Shown: positions 1 through 14,340, counted from the stretch's first letter. The stretch is DNA of 64,000 bases from Aldrovandia affinis (GCA_029706075.1 JAINUG010000218.1:89854-153853); one strand, 5' to 3'. The notes: generated by a model not told the origin, from the sequence alone. Program-made: numbers and translations.

Positions 1-1711
1 GGAAAACCCAGATTCATTATTACACTAATAAAGTATTATACATACTTAGGTAACCAGATTTTGCTCGGTTCTGCTCAGATATGGCTGAACAGCTTTAAAA
101 CAGCTTCCTCTGTGAAACATGATTGCATCCAAACATGTTGGGATGACATTGAAAGTTTTTAAAAGTTTTTTTAAATTCACGATAGCATGTGACTCTTTGT
201 GCAGGTGAAGTATGTTAAAGTGCAAACGGCATTTGCTCACTTTCATCCAGCATAACAGTTATTTGCAGATAACTCTTAATCTTCCTATATTTATCTTAAA
301 TGATAAATGATTACACATTAATAACAGTCAATAACAGTCTTAAATCTTAAATAAGCTTATTATTAGCAATTTCCAAGATAAACAAGCCCCCTAGAGGACC
401 TATGAAGAAGTACCACATTAGATTTTTTCTTAAATGAGTAATTGTACCCCATATCTAGCTGTCTTATAGACCCTGAGATGTTTTAATAAACTTAAATGTA
501 TCGGCTGGAACTGGCAGGGTTCCTTTCAAAGCAGACTGCCCCAGTGCAATCTCAGAGCGGAGGCTGACACATTTGTGTACACAAGACAGGAGGAGCAGGG
601 GGTGGGGGGATACTGTCTGTTTATGCATCGGCCCCCTTGACAAAAAAGCAAGCTGACAACTCAAGGCTCTCTCCACAGAGGGAGGGGCTGCGTTTCTTAT
701 GACGCGCGCATGTCTCGTAGATGTGTGTTGTTATTACGCGCAGTTCGCCCTCTTTGAAACTCATGTTCCAGCGCGACAAGCCAAACCACGGGTGTCAGAT
801 ACCCTCACGACAACCATCAGCAGCGCCGTTTCCTTTGGAAACACGTTTCCTCTCACATTTTCCCCGCTGTCAGTTCCCCCAGCACGCTTTGTGCTATCTG
901 TGTATTCATGCTGTGCTTTGCTCATGCAATGGAATGCTGGGTTTTTTTCTCCTCCTGTGACAATGAATGCAACCTCTTTTTTTTGGTTTTGTTGTTGTTG
1001 TTTTTTTTGTGGGTTTTTTTGTGTGTGCATGTGTGTATGTGGGGGGGGGGGTGCTGTGTCATTACATTTCCCATCACATCCTCAAATCAATCATTTTCAG
1101 CCGCATTCTCAATCTCACAATGGACAACTCACTAAAGCCATACTATGCACATCATGTCCCTGTTTTCATGAATATTTAACACAAGATAAGAGTTCTTTAT
1201 TTATTTTCCTCTTTAATGAAATTGTTAATGTTGCTAATTCCACTCCTCCCCCACCATCCTTTTTTCTCCTTCTCTAATAAATAATAATGGTGAGGGTTGA
1301 ATGCAGAACTCAACCACCCCACCCCCACCATCCCTCCTTGACTCATTTTCCCACCAAAGTGTAAATCCTCTCTCAAAGTTGTGCACAGAAAGGTACTTAT
1401 GTCGTGATGATGTCATGGACCTGACCTGCTTCTCTCCCACAAAAGCTAAGGTATCACTAGCTGGGCAGGCACAATACCTATTCAACAAGGTCTCTTTTCT
1501 TCTGTGGCCTTTGGAACAATGTCATTATTTGTCTTAGAATTATAAAGCTGGACTTTTGCAGGAAACCCAACAGACAAAACATTAATGTGGGAATGCTGTA
1601 GGCACCCTCACAGTATAATCCTTTTCCATTAGCGTAGCGTCGTTGTGCTTTTTTAACACAACAAGGATGAGTGTACTGCATGAAGAAAAGCAAAATAACT
1701 AAACTTTTAGG
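1..1711. other. ebf3 intron (5' side open): no gene
   Basis: Intron of ebf3 continuing from outside the window. Contains T/G-rich low-complexity DNA at about 978-1052 (T tracts, then a run of ten or more G) and AT-rich sequence. No exon or clear transposon recognised. Confidence 0.6.
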
Positions 1712-2085
1712 AAGATGTTTGCAAACTGGATTTCAAAGCTTAATGAAATTCAAATTGATTTGATATGCCATGCCCATACAATTTTTACTCTTCTTATATT
1801 AGGGAGAAAAATAGTAATGATAATAATAATGAGAACAAGAGGCCACAGGTGGAAATTAGTTAAAGGCAAATTCCGCACAGGAAGGAAGTTTTTCTTTACA
1901 CAGAGAGTTGTCAATGCCTGGAACAGCTTGTCAGGTTGGGTAGTAGAGGCAGAAACACTTGGGCTATTCAAGTTCAGGCTAGATGTAGTACTAGATACTC
2001 TTTAGATTAGGACATGACGAGCCTAGATGGGCCGAACGGCCCGTTCGCGTCATTATGTATTCTTATGTTCTTATGTTCTTAATAA
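1712..2085 (+). mobile_element. CR1/L2-type LINE, 3' end fragment
   Basis: A frame from about 1835 to 2005 reads GHRWKLVKGKFRTGRKFFFT and QRVVNAWNSLSGWVVEAET, then a stop. This is the typical C-terminal end of a CR1/L2-clade LINE reverse-transcriptase ORF (R-FxQRVVNxWNxLPxxVVEAxS consensus). A short 3' UTR follows, then a tail of ATTCTTATGTTCTTATGTTCTT (2054-2083), as CR1 elements end in short tandem repeats. Only the last few hundred bases are present: a 5'-truncated, dead copy in the ebf3 intron, same strand as the gene. Confidence 0.75.
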
Positions 2086-5000
2086 CAAATAACTTTGAAG
2101 TATCAAAAGCAGGTATGAACAAAGCTTATCGATACCTGCCTACTACCAGCCGATCATTCAGTCATTCAACTTTTTTTCAACATTGTATCTTTAACAATAG
2201 CATTGTATGCCATTGCGTTTGTACAGCATAACCAAAGAAAAGGTGTTTGCAAATATTGACGATATAAGAAATGTTTTGTATTTTCTGGTCTTTGCATAGT
2301 TTCTGTTATTAGCATATGTTTTTTGCATAGCATCATTAAAGAAATTTGACAACTAGGTATTAACAATGACAAAAATATTCATAAAATATAATAATGGGAA
2401 ATACCTAATACAGAATGGTAAAAAAAAAAAACACACACATTAACATTTTAAACGTATCCCAGAACCTCAGAACTAAACAGAAAAATCACTACCGGTGAAT
2501 GAGAGAATAACATCAGTGTTAACTGATTATATGTTTGCCTACATTTTGCCGGGTTTCTGGTCAACAATATGAAAGCAGATGAAGTCTTGGGGAGAAGCCA
2601 GGCCACATATAAGTACGCTGTCTGTGTGTGTGTGTGAATCCATGTGTGTGTATGAATCATTCCAGAGCAGTTTTAGTCCTCATAAAATATTCATTTTGGT
2701 TGTGCAGGGCCCTGTAATTGCCATCTCTCACCCTGAATTATTTATACCTCGTACAGACTGACAAAGCTTTGCCATACGGCCCAAGATGAATCAGATACAA
2801 GGGATCTTTGCTGCCAACAGCATTATAGTTTCGCGAAATATGGCACCCACGCCATTCCTGGCGACCTCGTACAAATCCAAGCCTGCTTTAATTAGACTTT
2901 TTTTCTCAGCCATTGTCCCTCCCCTTAGCCACTTGAGAAAGATTATCTCTTAACTTTAAGTACTGACCCGTTCTCACTCACATTACAGTCCTGTACGGGC
3001 TCAAGAGAACTAAAGTGTCTTCACAACATTCACAAACCCTATCATCTGAACGACGCTTGCCTGTATTTATAAAACATAGATATAGATTTAGATGTAGATA
3101 AAGATGTATAATGTTCTGGAAGTAAAACAAGGCAGAAATGGCTGTAAAACCGAGACATGCGCACACATTCCAGCCTCCAACCACTGTGAGGCAAAAACCC
3201 TCTGCAGCCCCCAGCGATGGCAAACAGCAGCCATCCGTCTGGATCAAGCAGCCTGTCAGGGAGCACAAAAAGGCCTCGCGTCGCGGCCCTGTCCAGCTGC
3301 GACGCACAGACCGCATCTGGTCCTGCTTGATCGCTCCAAGGTGCCAAGCGGAACACTGTCTAAGGGCTCCTTTGTGGCGGTTCAGGTGCCCCATGCTAGC
3401 AGCATCCTGAATGCTGCTATTCAAACGGGCTGCCCACTCTAACATGTGCTTATCTTCCATCTTCGGCAGGGTGGTGACTGCTATTTCCTCTTGCTCAAAT
3501 GCTGACCATCAAGGGTACACATTTCCCCGCGAGAAAATAAACGAGTCGTCATTTTTGGGAGGCCCTGGTAATGGGAGAAATTGTATTTTTGAACATTTTA
3601 CTAATGTTAATGTTTTTTTATACATAGAGGATACACTAAAAAAATCATGCTTTTTTTTTTTGTTCCAGAGAAAATGCATCGTGGATGTTTTTAATTTGCA
3701 TTATTTACTTTAGCAGTTAGCATTTTAATAAACATTAATGTGGAAGCACATCTGAAGTCCAGATTTGTGACCGAGAGCTTTTCCACCAAGGGACATTTTA
3801 AAAGAGGGAGATGGCTGAAGGTGACGTAATGGGCGGTCTGTGGGCATGCTGCTCTAGTGTTTGTTGACATGCTGAAATAATGAAGTCTGCGCTGGGCACA
3901 CATGCTCCCCTCTCATTAAGCTGCATTACCTGCATTAAAACTAATAATTGCCACTCAGAACCCTGCTCACATTAATCATTTATAATATTTTAATACGTTT
4001 TTAATCAGGATCTGAAGGGCGGGAGTCTTGGTGAATTTCGCATTAGTGTTTTATGTGTGCAAGCTCTAGCTTGATTTGAAATGTTTTTTGTTTTTTTTAC
4101 TTTCTTTAATAAATAATTGAAATCTGGGAAGATGGCTATTGCTAATTAAAGATGTCTTGGGTAAAAAATAGGAAGCATTCATTTTATATGTGAATGGAAT
4201 GTCAAATGCAAAAATGGGAATTCAAATTCCAGTGCAAAAAGGGAAAATAATAATGTAGCAACACAGTGACAAGTGGCTGTCTGTGACCTATCATTCAATC
4301 TGCCACCAAGAATATAAGATATTGCCTATCAAATAAAGAAGTAGGTAGGTAAAAAAAAAAGATGGGGACTGGACTAGGTGAATGGGGAGATGGGGAGCGA
4401 GGTGCATTGGGACATAGTCAAAACAATGAGTTTTCCATAAACACAAGTACTTGATCTTCCCACAACCTGTAACCCCCTCCTCCCCCTCTTCCCCAAGTGC
4501 CTGCAACAAACAAGCAGGGGTGCCCTTGATGTGAAGCAACTGATGCTGGCATTTTTCTTAAATAAGGAGCTCCGTGATCAGAGCTGGCAAATAGAGCCAT
4601 GTCCAGAGGGAGAGGGGAAGCTATTCTAATGAGCCTACAGCCAAAGACAAAATGCAGACTGATCGACAGGGAGAAGGATCTGGTGGGGGAATAATGTCAA
4701 CGCCACATTGCCCATTACAAAGAGAGGGAGCGGTAAAGAGGGGAGAAACAAAACACTTGTTTTTTTACGTGAAAAACACTTAAAGCACAAGCCTCGCTGT
4801 CTTTTCACGCTCTCTCCCATGGCACGATTGGTGTTTGGCTGCATTTAAGGTTTTAACATTCCCGTCAATAAAGAGGAAAACATTGATATAAAAGAACAAA
4901 AATGAATAAAATGCATTTTTCAATTGTGTATGTTGTACAAAATGTAACAGTTAATAGTTTGTACAAATTTAAATTAGTATTTGTACAGAAAAAATAAACT

Positions 5001-6969
5001 GACTGAAAAAGCTGTTAATTTACCTGAAATAAGACATTTTTGAATCAAATAATTCTAAAATTAACTTTGGAATAATTGCCATAATTAACACAATATTTTA
5101 TTTTTACAATCAATTGTAAAACAGTTCCTAAACGTGATCCTAAATACATTGGGTGAAAAGGAGGCAATGGCACATGTCCTTTACAGATCAGTCCTTTCCT
5201 GTCCTCAGGAATCATGGGAAGTGTTAGGTATCATGGCATCTATAAGTACCTCTGACAGCAAATGCTGAAAACAGCAAAGAACAGGAAAAAACGTAATATA
5301 AAAATTCAGAGATAAGACCCTTTGGAGAAATGGAGAGGTGTTGAGGCACTTCAGATCGGAGGGGTTAATTTTCTAAACCTAATAATGTTTGATAGGGAGG
5401 TATTTGACAGGAGATAAAGACACGATCGGATCTGGGAATCAGGTCCCTGGGTGGTTGTAGTGCAAATATTGTTAATACGGTGTGGTTCCTAGACTGGACT
5501 CAGCCTGTGGAGCGCCAACTCCCAGACAAAAGCCAGTAATGGCTGGACTGGGAATCGGGGAGGGAGCAGGGTCCAGATTGGCGCATGGGTTTATGACACA
5601 GGGGTCAGTGGAAACGTCAGGGAGTGGCAGAGACGCCAGGCTGGGAGATCGTCGCCAGTATGTTCCCAATTGTTGTTGTTTTTTTCTCTTAAAGGGGGGG
5701 ACTGAGTGTTCACAAAGGGCCATCTGGTTCCTGCTGCCCCCATCTCAAATTCTGCCCTTGTGATGTCATCCACCCATATAAGGGAGGCATAAACTGAAAA
5801 ATACACAAATCTAATAACATGGGGCATTATAGTGATTCATCATGCTGTATTTGAAAGGTAAATTAGACACAGATTAATTTTACTTATTTATTTCATTATT
5901 ACATCATGTTGTTCTGGACCCTAAGAATGTGGACTGGGAAGGGCACCTAATAGCGGGACAGTTGGGGAAGACGAGGGCCTGACATTAAGATCCTAGCATT
6001 TTGGAAATCCAATATGTATTGACCTGTGTTCTATCTCCATGTAGAGATCTTATGTCAGCAGAATGTAGTCTTGTATAGGAAACGCTCATTACAGGTTTTC
6101 TGAGGGAAGCACATTGTCTCTGAAGCGGTGGGGCCTGATCGGCTAGGATTGCTGGGTAATCAATATGGCCAACAACTGATGGCCTGTCTGGAAAGGCACA
6201 CAGCTGTGGCCACTGCTTTCAGCAGGTCCTCTAGTAATTACCGCAGGCTGTTGTTAGCACTCCACTGACCAGTCTACCAATCACCACGCATCACTCTTTA
6301 CAACAGGGTTTCCATGGACATTTCAGCCATCTGTTACTGTATTTCACCAAACCCCATCATTATTCAGCAAACATGTATAGGGTATATGTCCCCCTCTCCC
6401 TAAAAAAAGGAAAAATAAAAAGTAACATTGCTGTCCATAATAACTAAAGAATGATTTACTTTCCTGCTTCCTTTAAATGACATTAAACATAGGTTGAAAG
6501 GCATTTAGTCTCAAAGCTGATACTGCATGGTGGTCTCATGCAATGTCAAAGAAAATTCCCCTTAAAAATAGAATTTTTCAACAGAACAGCAAGCTCAGCA
6601 AAATGTTCCCATCACTCGCGGTGCAATGCAGCTAACATGCATGAAGTGGCATTGAAATGGCATATGGAAACAGAACCTTATTTGTGGTCCTTCTCCTGTG
6701 CACCCTACACAAGCCCCCCAGGGAAACACTAGCACCAATTATGCAGGACACTGAAAGTTTATTCTCTGCACTTTGTTTATTTTTATTCCTATTTTATTTG
6801 ATTTGATGATCGGACAGATGGAGGGGAAAAATGGGTGTGGGGGGGCCGTTTCTCTTTGACAATTGGCGCGGTGGTAAAAAAAAGAAAAGATCAGAGCGAA
6901 GATAAGAGTGCTGCTGTGAACCTCAAATGACCAAAAGTTCATTTTTTCCCCTCAATTACATGGTCTGTG
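2086..6969. other. ebf3 intron: no gene; moderately complex DNA
   Basis: No exon found. 2760-2990 and 3130-3560 are GC-balanced, non-repetitive blocks; the second has open frames on both strands (for example a 160-codon one on the minus strand at 2978-3460) but no recognisable protein, so it is read as possible regulatory DNA. The remainder is AT-rich with a T/TA bias and no clear transposon. Confidence 0.5.
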
Positions 6970-7870
6970 AAGCTGGGTGGTTTAAACGTCAAGCCAGATG
7001 CATTTCTAAAGAGACAATCTATTCCTTCTTTGACCAGAGGGGAAAGAAATCATTATTACATGATTAGTGGCTTCAGTTAGGTTGGAGAGTGGTGGTATAG
7101 CAGCAAGCACGGAAGGTAAGGATGCCTTGTATTAATCACCCCGGCCCTGCTTCGCGAAGATAATTTTATCAGTGATTTGTCGACTTCAGAGTTGCAGTTG
7201 GAGATAAAAGCTGATAAGCGCTTAGTTACACAGGCAAGACGTCAGAGAAAGAAGGACTGAAGCAAATGAAATGCATCCCTTCTGCCCCCTTTTTCGCGAG
7301 AAACCACGTTCACTTCCTTGGTAATTGATAACTGCCTCGGCCAATTATTCCCCTCGCATTACAATCCACGGAGGCGCCTTTCCCGGGCTTTGCATGGCGC
7401 TCTAATTAGCTATGCTAATATCGCATTTATTGGCCCTGATATTGCTCAACACCTCTCGCCATCCCCGCAAGTCACCAGAGCCCGGTGGCCTGTCAGAATG
7501 GCTGATTATTGAGAAGGATAGCTTTAATCAAACGTAATTGCTGTTAATTTTTTTCCCCTGCTCGCCTTCGTCGACATTTAGTGTGGCAGCCTCCTTGATA
7601 TTCCATTAAATTACAATTAAACAGCCTCCTTTGTTCCCGAACATCCCGAACAACACCACAAAGTTCTGTAGCAATTTAAAAAGAGGGCTGTTTGGTCATA
7701 ATTGCTTCCCGATTCACAAAGGACCAATTTACACAGCACCCATGTAGAATTTAAACAGCTCCTAATGTAATGGATATTACACTGAAGCCCCAGACTACAA
7801 TTAAAATGATTTTTATCAGACGGGAGAGAAGCACTGGTTAATCAACTAAAAGTACGGAGAAATGAACTAA
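6970..7870. promoter_or_regulatory. candidate conserved non-coding enhancer block
   Basis: About 900 bases of high-complexity sequence without simple repeats, packed with homeodomain-type cores (GCTAATTAG-like at 7398-7413, ATTACAATTAA near 7610, TAATTGC and ATTTGCAT-like octamer words), GATAA and TGATTTG motifs. It has an unusual density of CpG next to TAAT words (TTTCGCGAGAAAC at 7293). This texture is typical of deeply conserved developmental enhancers, which are frequent in ebf3 introns. Conservation itself is not tested here. Confidence 0.5.
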
Positions 7871-9273
7871 TTCATTGCTATAACACACAGTATTTGAACC
7901 AACTCATTTGAACAGCCGGTCATCCCTTTCCCATTCATTCTATGCCAGCCTTAATTCATTTGATCAGATTTGTACATGTGTGAAGTAATAATAATAATAA
8001 TATATGAAGTGGTGTCATTCAGTATTCAGCTACAGTACATAAAATAATTTTTTGTCAAATAAATGCAGATAAACGTTGCTGCCGTAAGCCATTAATCAGA
8101 TGATATTTTTGCTTTAAAAATGCATTGTTCATGTGACAATACAAAACACAATACATGTGTGTGGTGAAATGTGAATAAGTGGATGTGTGGTAGAATGTAG
8201 TTCTTGAAGAATACAGCTTGTCAGGGAGGTGTCCAATGCTACAGGGCATACTACATTTATTTGTTCAATAAGCCTGTGAGTTGTCAATGAAAATATTGGA
8301 TTAATTGCTCAAATACAAATGCCTTAGACTCTTGACCCCTGTGTCAAAATTGTAAACAAAATACCTTTTATTCCACCCTCATCTCCAATGTATTTCCCAA
8401 TGCAGGGCTTTGTGGCCATTTGTTTGTGAGAGAGGCCTCCTCACTAGCCTGAGAGGAATAAGGATATAAAGGCTATATTTCAAGCTTGATTTACTTGGAT
8501 ACTTCCTGTAAAAGATTATGACTCTTCGGGGAAATAAAGACAGGGTCAGGGAATTAGTGTACATAATGGTCATTTTGATAATGGCCCAACACATGCAACC
8601 GAAAACATACTGTACACAATTAAGCGCGATGCACTAATGACAAGCACCGATTTTTATAGCCTCCACTTATCCCACCGACAAAATCCGCACCAAGCAACAT
8701 CGAGGAGGACTTTATTGATGCGAAGGCCAAAGATTTCCTGACACAAAGAAAATATATATTTTTTCCACCTCTCCCTCTCTTCATAGTCATCAGCAGAGAG
8801 GAGACAATCTAGGCGAGGCAGGCCATGGGAAAATGCTTACAAATGACCAGTGGGCCTATGAAGGTGCCTAGGGTTCAAGATGCCATTTTGCATTTTGATT
8901 TATTGTGTTGGCCAACATCCCTCCAAAGTGGTTGGCTTCAGAAAAAAATAAAAATAATTGTCAAGCATATTTGTCAAGCGAAATGCATTTGTCAACGTAA
9001 CAAAATACAATCCATAATACGTGACTCCAAAAAATGAGATGTATTTCAAAATAAACTTAAACATTGAGAGCAGAGCCCACAAAGAAAGTAGGACAGTGTT
9101 GACCTAATATTTGTACAAACTTCCATACATTCATACATACAAAAGCAATATGGAGTGAGATTATGTTTGGCCATATTTCAGCACTATATAAGTAATCTCC
9201 CATGTAAAATAAGAAAGTGAAGCTAAAAACGTGAAGTGTATTTTGGTTAGCCACAGGTGGTGATTAAAAAGCG
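7871..9273. other. ebf3 intron: no gene
   Basis: AT-rich intronic DNA with a short (AAT)n at 7988-8001. 8620-8830 is a GC-balanced, non-repetitive block that might be regulatory. Nothing else recognised. Confidence 0.5.
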
Positions 9274-9280
9274 GGTTTCG

Positions 9281-9657
9281 GGGCCTCGGACAGCGTAGCG
9301 GACTAACGCACTCACATTGACTAGTGCTTTGTGAGTGTGAGCTGTCTACTGTGGTCGCGGTTTGAAACCCGACTGTGCCAGACCGGGGGCGGCATTTGGC
9401 TTTCTGCCCCAGGGGGAGGGGGGAAGGTGAGCTGGCACGAACTCACTGAGAAGCGCAAAGGGTGTCTCCAGAAGTAGGTGGGCGAGTTCCGTCTCAGAGG
9501 AGGCGGATCATCGCTGGCCTCAGGGAATTGGCTTGACCTGGAGCATGGGCGGTGAGTTTGTGGGGGAGGGTGAATCGAAATAAATAGAGGGTGTAATTGG
9601 CTACTAAATTGGGAGAAAAACTGGAAAAAAATCTGAAACCAAAAAAAAATAAAAAAT
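9281..9657 (+). mobile_element. tRNA-derived SINE with target-site duplication
   Basis: 377-bp insert flanked by GGTTTCG on both sides (9274-9280 and 9658-9664). The head contains a tRNA-like promoter: an A-box-like GTAGCGGACTAAC at about 9295 and a B box GGTTTGAAACC at 9359-9369. A GC-rich body and an A-rich tail (ATTGGCTACTAAATTGGGAG, then A runs) complete a typical SINE on the + strand. The family was not identified. It is not a functional tRNA gene: the tRNA-like part cannot be folded into a plausible cloverleaf and is followed by the SINE body. Confidence 0.8.
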
Positions 9658-9844
9658 GGTTTCGATTTCACATCATGGGTATTGTCAGCAGCAGAGATAT
9701 TCCTCTTGAAAGACAGTAAGACCTCTACTTCTTCAGTAGTGTTCTCTGACATGCCCCCCCTCACTGTCTGAATCTTCTTTAAATATATATATATATATAT
9801 TTTTGGGGAAGGGTGGGGGGAGTGGAAAGGGTGTATTTCAAGGG

Positions 9845-11400
<1,556 letters not shown>

Positions 11401-11675
11401 TACACTACCGGTCAAAAGTTTTAGAACACCCCCATTTTCCAGTTTTTACTTAAATTTAAGCAGTTCAAGTCCAGTGAATAACCTAAAATGGTACAAAGGT
11501 AAGCGGTAAACTGCCAAAGTTTAGGTTACCAAAAACTGAAAAATGTAGTACATTTCAGATTTATAAAAAAAGGCCCTTTTCAGGGAACATGTAATGGGTT
11601 AACGTGGGTTAACAGTCACTCTGTGCAAGCAAACTGGAAAATGGGGGTGTTTTAAAACTTTTGACCGGTAGTGTA
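11401..11675. mobile_element. Tc1/mariner-type MITE with 45-bp inverted ends
   Basis: Starts TACACTACCGGTCAAAAGTT and ends with the inverse, ACTTTTGACCGGTAGTGTA. The inverted ends run about 45 bases up to CATTTTCCAGTTT / AAACTGGAAAATG with one or two mismatches. TA borders fit the TA target of Tc1/mariner elements. At 275 bp there is no room for a transposase, so it is non-autonomous. It looks young compared with its neighbours because the ends still match. Confidence 0.85.
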
Positions 11676-11745
11676 TATATTGTTTAAACATGTATATGCA
11701 CATTATGTGTGTGTGTGTGTCTGTATGCATACATACATGTATATA

Positions 11746-13035
11746 TAAAGTTCCCTCCAAAGTTAATCACACCCTTAATAAAGGTGAGTTAAGAAGGCTG
11801 TATAAAATAAACAGTAAGTTCAATAATGAACTAGATTGCATGCTCAAAAATGTTTAAAAATAAATTTAAAATACAATTTGATAATTTTTTGTTTGTTTAA
11901 CAAGTAATATTAGTTTTCCCAAAAAGAGATGTGTCAAATAATGAAATACAATTCTGAAACTTTCTGAAAAGTTAATAAAAACCACTGGAAAAAATGAGGT
12001 AACAGTGGTAACACTGTTAGGCAAATAATGAAGACGTTTAAAACCACTGGAACAGTGGTAAAGGATGCAAATGCATCTTCCTCTCGCGCACAGTGAGGCA
12101 TGTGGTTTTGGAGACAAAGAAATTCCAAGGGTCAAGTTTGCAACTTGGTCTACCATCAGGTGCCACTTCTATGCCAATAGGCTTTTTGGAAAGGTTGCCA
12201 GAAGGAGTTTGCTAAATGGGAAGGTATGGGCAGGGCTGTCTTTGTGGGGGGGAAACCGGTGTGATCGCCCCAGGCCCCACCCTTCACAGGGCCCCGCGGT
12301 GAGAGGGGGTTGGCTATTATAAAAAATGGTTGCTAAGCAGTTGCTAAGTCTATGATGTTATTGTGTTAACAGCTAGGCCCCGCATAGGTTGACTCGCCCC
12401 GGGCCCCGCCCACCCCTTGAGACGGCCCTGGGTGTGGGTTTGCTGTTTGCTGGAAGAAGGATGTTTATGTTGAAATTAACTTCATACCTGCAGCAAAATA
12501 TTTTGGTGGATATTTGATGTTATGGGCTTGTGGTCCTGAGGCTCTTGTTAAGGTCAACGGAATTGTGAACTCCAGCAAGTGCCAAGACATTTGGGCCAAA
12601 AACATGGTTCCCTCTGCCAGGAAGATGAAATTTGGCTGCAAATGTATCTTTCCAGCAAGACAATGATCCCAAGCATACCTCAAAACCAGCCAAAAAATGG
12701 TTAACTGACCACAACATTATTGTTTTGCACTAGCCATCTCAGTCTCCAGACTTTAACCCAATCAAAAATTTGTGGTCTCAAAAAACACTATAAAAGACTC
12801 AGTGGTGTTATCGTTGCGATGGTGCCCAAAGTACTGAAAACAGCTGTGTGGATCATTGTAATACACATCTTTTTTGGGAAAAAAACATTTTACATGTTAA
12901 ATAAAATATTTTTCTCTCAGCAATTGTATTAGTATAACAGAATATAATTTTCCCATTTTTTTGGTCATACAACATTACCTGTATTTTCTTTGCTCATCTT
13001 TAACAAGGATGTGAATAATTTTGGAGAGTATTGTA
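11746..13035 (+). mobile_element. Tc1-like transposon, decayed, interrupted by a hAT MITE
   Basis: Inverted ends: left TAAAGTTCCCTCCAAAGTTA with ATCACACCC; right the inverse of TACAATACTCTCCAAAATTA. The + strand between 12140 and 12870 encodes broken Tc1 transposase segments, among them QDNDPKHTSKPAKKWL, then PSQSPDFNPIKNLW, the classic D…SPDLNPIE…W region of DD34E transposases. Stops and frameshifts show it is dead. A 200-bp hAT-like MITE is inserted at 12231-12430. Confidence 0.85.
12231..12430. mobile_element. hAT-type MITE nested inside the Tc1-like element
   Basis: Starts CAGGGCTGTCTTTGTGGGG and ends CCCCTTGAGACGGCCCTG, inverted ends of the hAT type (CAGGGC). The flanks are GGTATGGG (12223-12230) and GGTGTGGG (12431-12438), an 8-bp target duplication with one difference, as hAT elements make. 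GC-rich, no coding capacity. The transposase text of the host Tc1-like element resumes after it. Confidence 0.8.
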
Positions 13036-13047
13036 TATATACTGTAC

Positions 13048-13190
13048 CAAGGCCGTAACCATGGAGTCAACATTGGGGGGGACCAAATATTTTTTATATC
13101 AGCTAGGCTATATATTGGGGGACATTTTGAGCATATCTGAATATTGGGGGGGATGTGTCCCCCCCAATATATATGGTAATTTCGGCCTTG
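13048..13190. mobile_element. possible small MITE with CAAGGCCG ends
   Basis: CAAGGCCGTAACCATGGAG at the left and ATTTCGGCCTTG at the right form short inverted ends around a G-run/C-run inverted pair (ATTGGGGGGG and CCCCCCCAAT). A clean target duplication was not found (left …ACTGTAC, right …TTAACTGTAC), so the exact borders are uncertain. Confidence 0.45.
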
Positions 13191-13426
13191 TTAACTGTAC
13201 TGTATATAAAAAAACTTTTATACACTCATGCACACATACACATATGTATATATAGAAAAATGAAAGCTATCCTCAATTTTCTTGAAGGAAATCTGCATTT
13301 ATTTGCATATACTATTTAGAAATGTTGGCTGTTGAATTGGGAATAGAACATAAAACATTGTTACTTTTTTATAAGTATTAAACTGTCTGATCTGCACAGA
13401 TTAGATTTACGGATATTTACGAATTC

Positions 13427-13612
13427 CATCCATCCATCCATCCATTGTCTAAGCCGCTTATTCCTGGTCAGGGTCAATACTGAAATTGGTTACAGAGAAC
13501 AAATTCACTCACACACTCATACCTAGCAATAGACATTAACGTGCAAAGAAACCGGAGTACCGGAGGAAACCCACGCGGACAAATAATCTAATGCTATCCA
13601 CTGCACCACCGT
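13427..13612 (-). mobile_element. decayed copy of the (TGGA)n-tailed SINE
   Basis: On the + strand it starts with (TCCA)5 and TTGTCTAAGCCGCTTATTCC, TGGTCAGGGTC, later AACGTGCA, AAACCGGAGTACCGGAGG and ACCCACGCGGAC. This is the same order as in the intact copy at 51327-51687 but with large internal losses. Minus-strand orientation. No target duplication is visible. Confidence 0.8.
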
Positions 13613-13875
13613 AAGAAAAAATTGCTTAAAGAACAAAGTTTTTATCCACAAGTTCAAATAGTCTAATGTAAGGTGTAAGAAAATGCTAAACAATTTTGTC
13701 ATCTATCACGAAATAAAATTGGGAAGTTATACTTATTGGTATTGATTATTCAGCAAATGAATTGCTTGATTGATAATCAGGGAATGTAAGCGGAAACAGT
13801 TGAGTGCATTCATAGGTTTAAAGTTATGGGGTTTCAGCCTCCTTTATTTCATGCTGACGAATCGCTGCTGATACA

Positions 13876-14268
13876 CATGTAACTGCCAAAATAAAGGAAA
13901 AACCAACATAAAGTGCCTTGGTAGGGTGTTGGGCCACCACAAGCTGCCAGAACAGTTTCAATGCACCATGGTATAGATAGGCACTGCTCCAGAATCTCCA
14001 GAAGTGTTCCATTGGGTTGAGATCTGGTGACTGAGACTCGTGCCCTGTGGATGGGGCATTGTCATCCTGGAAGAGACCAATACTTTACCACAGGATGAAG
14101 GTGATCACTCAGAATGGCTTTGTATTTATTTATTATTTATTTGTATTTACCTTTCCCTCTAAGGGGTTGAGTGGACCTAAACCATGCCAGAAAAATGCAC
14201 CCCATACCATGACAGAGCCGCTAGAACCCTTCATTTACCCAACTGTTTCCTTCATTTTGGCAGTTACC
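13876..14268 (-). mobile_element. Tc1/mariner-type deletion derivative
   Basis: Inverted ends GTAACTGCCAAAATAAAGGA (left) and the inverse of GGTAACTGCCAAAATGAAGG (right). The minus strand retains transposase pieces: YGMGCIFLAWFRSTQPL near 14200 and ESQSPDLNPMEHFWRFW near 14025-13975 (the SPDLNP…W motif region). At about 390 bp, most of the gene is missing and stops are present. Confidence 0.75.
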
Positions 14269-14276
14269 TTTAAATT

Positions 14277-14295
14277 ATATATATATATAGTATAT

Positions 14296-14340
<45 letters not shown>

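Noticed and set aside
2978-3460. 160-codon open frame on the minus strand
   Set aside because: No recognisable domain, overlapping open frames on both strands, inside the ebf3 intron; high GC with few stops explains it.
9290-9370. tRNA-like promoter boxes
   Set aside because: They belong to a SINE with target duplications; no proper cloverleaf.
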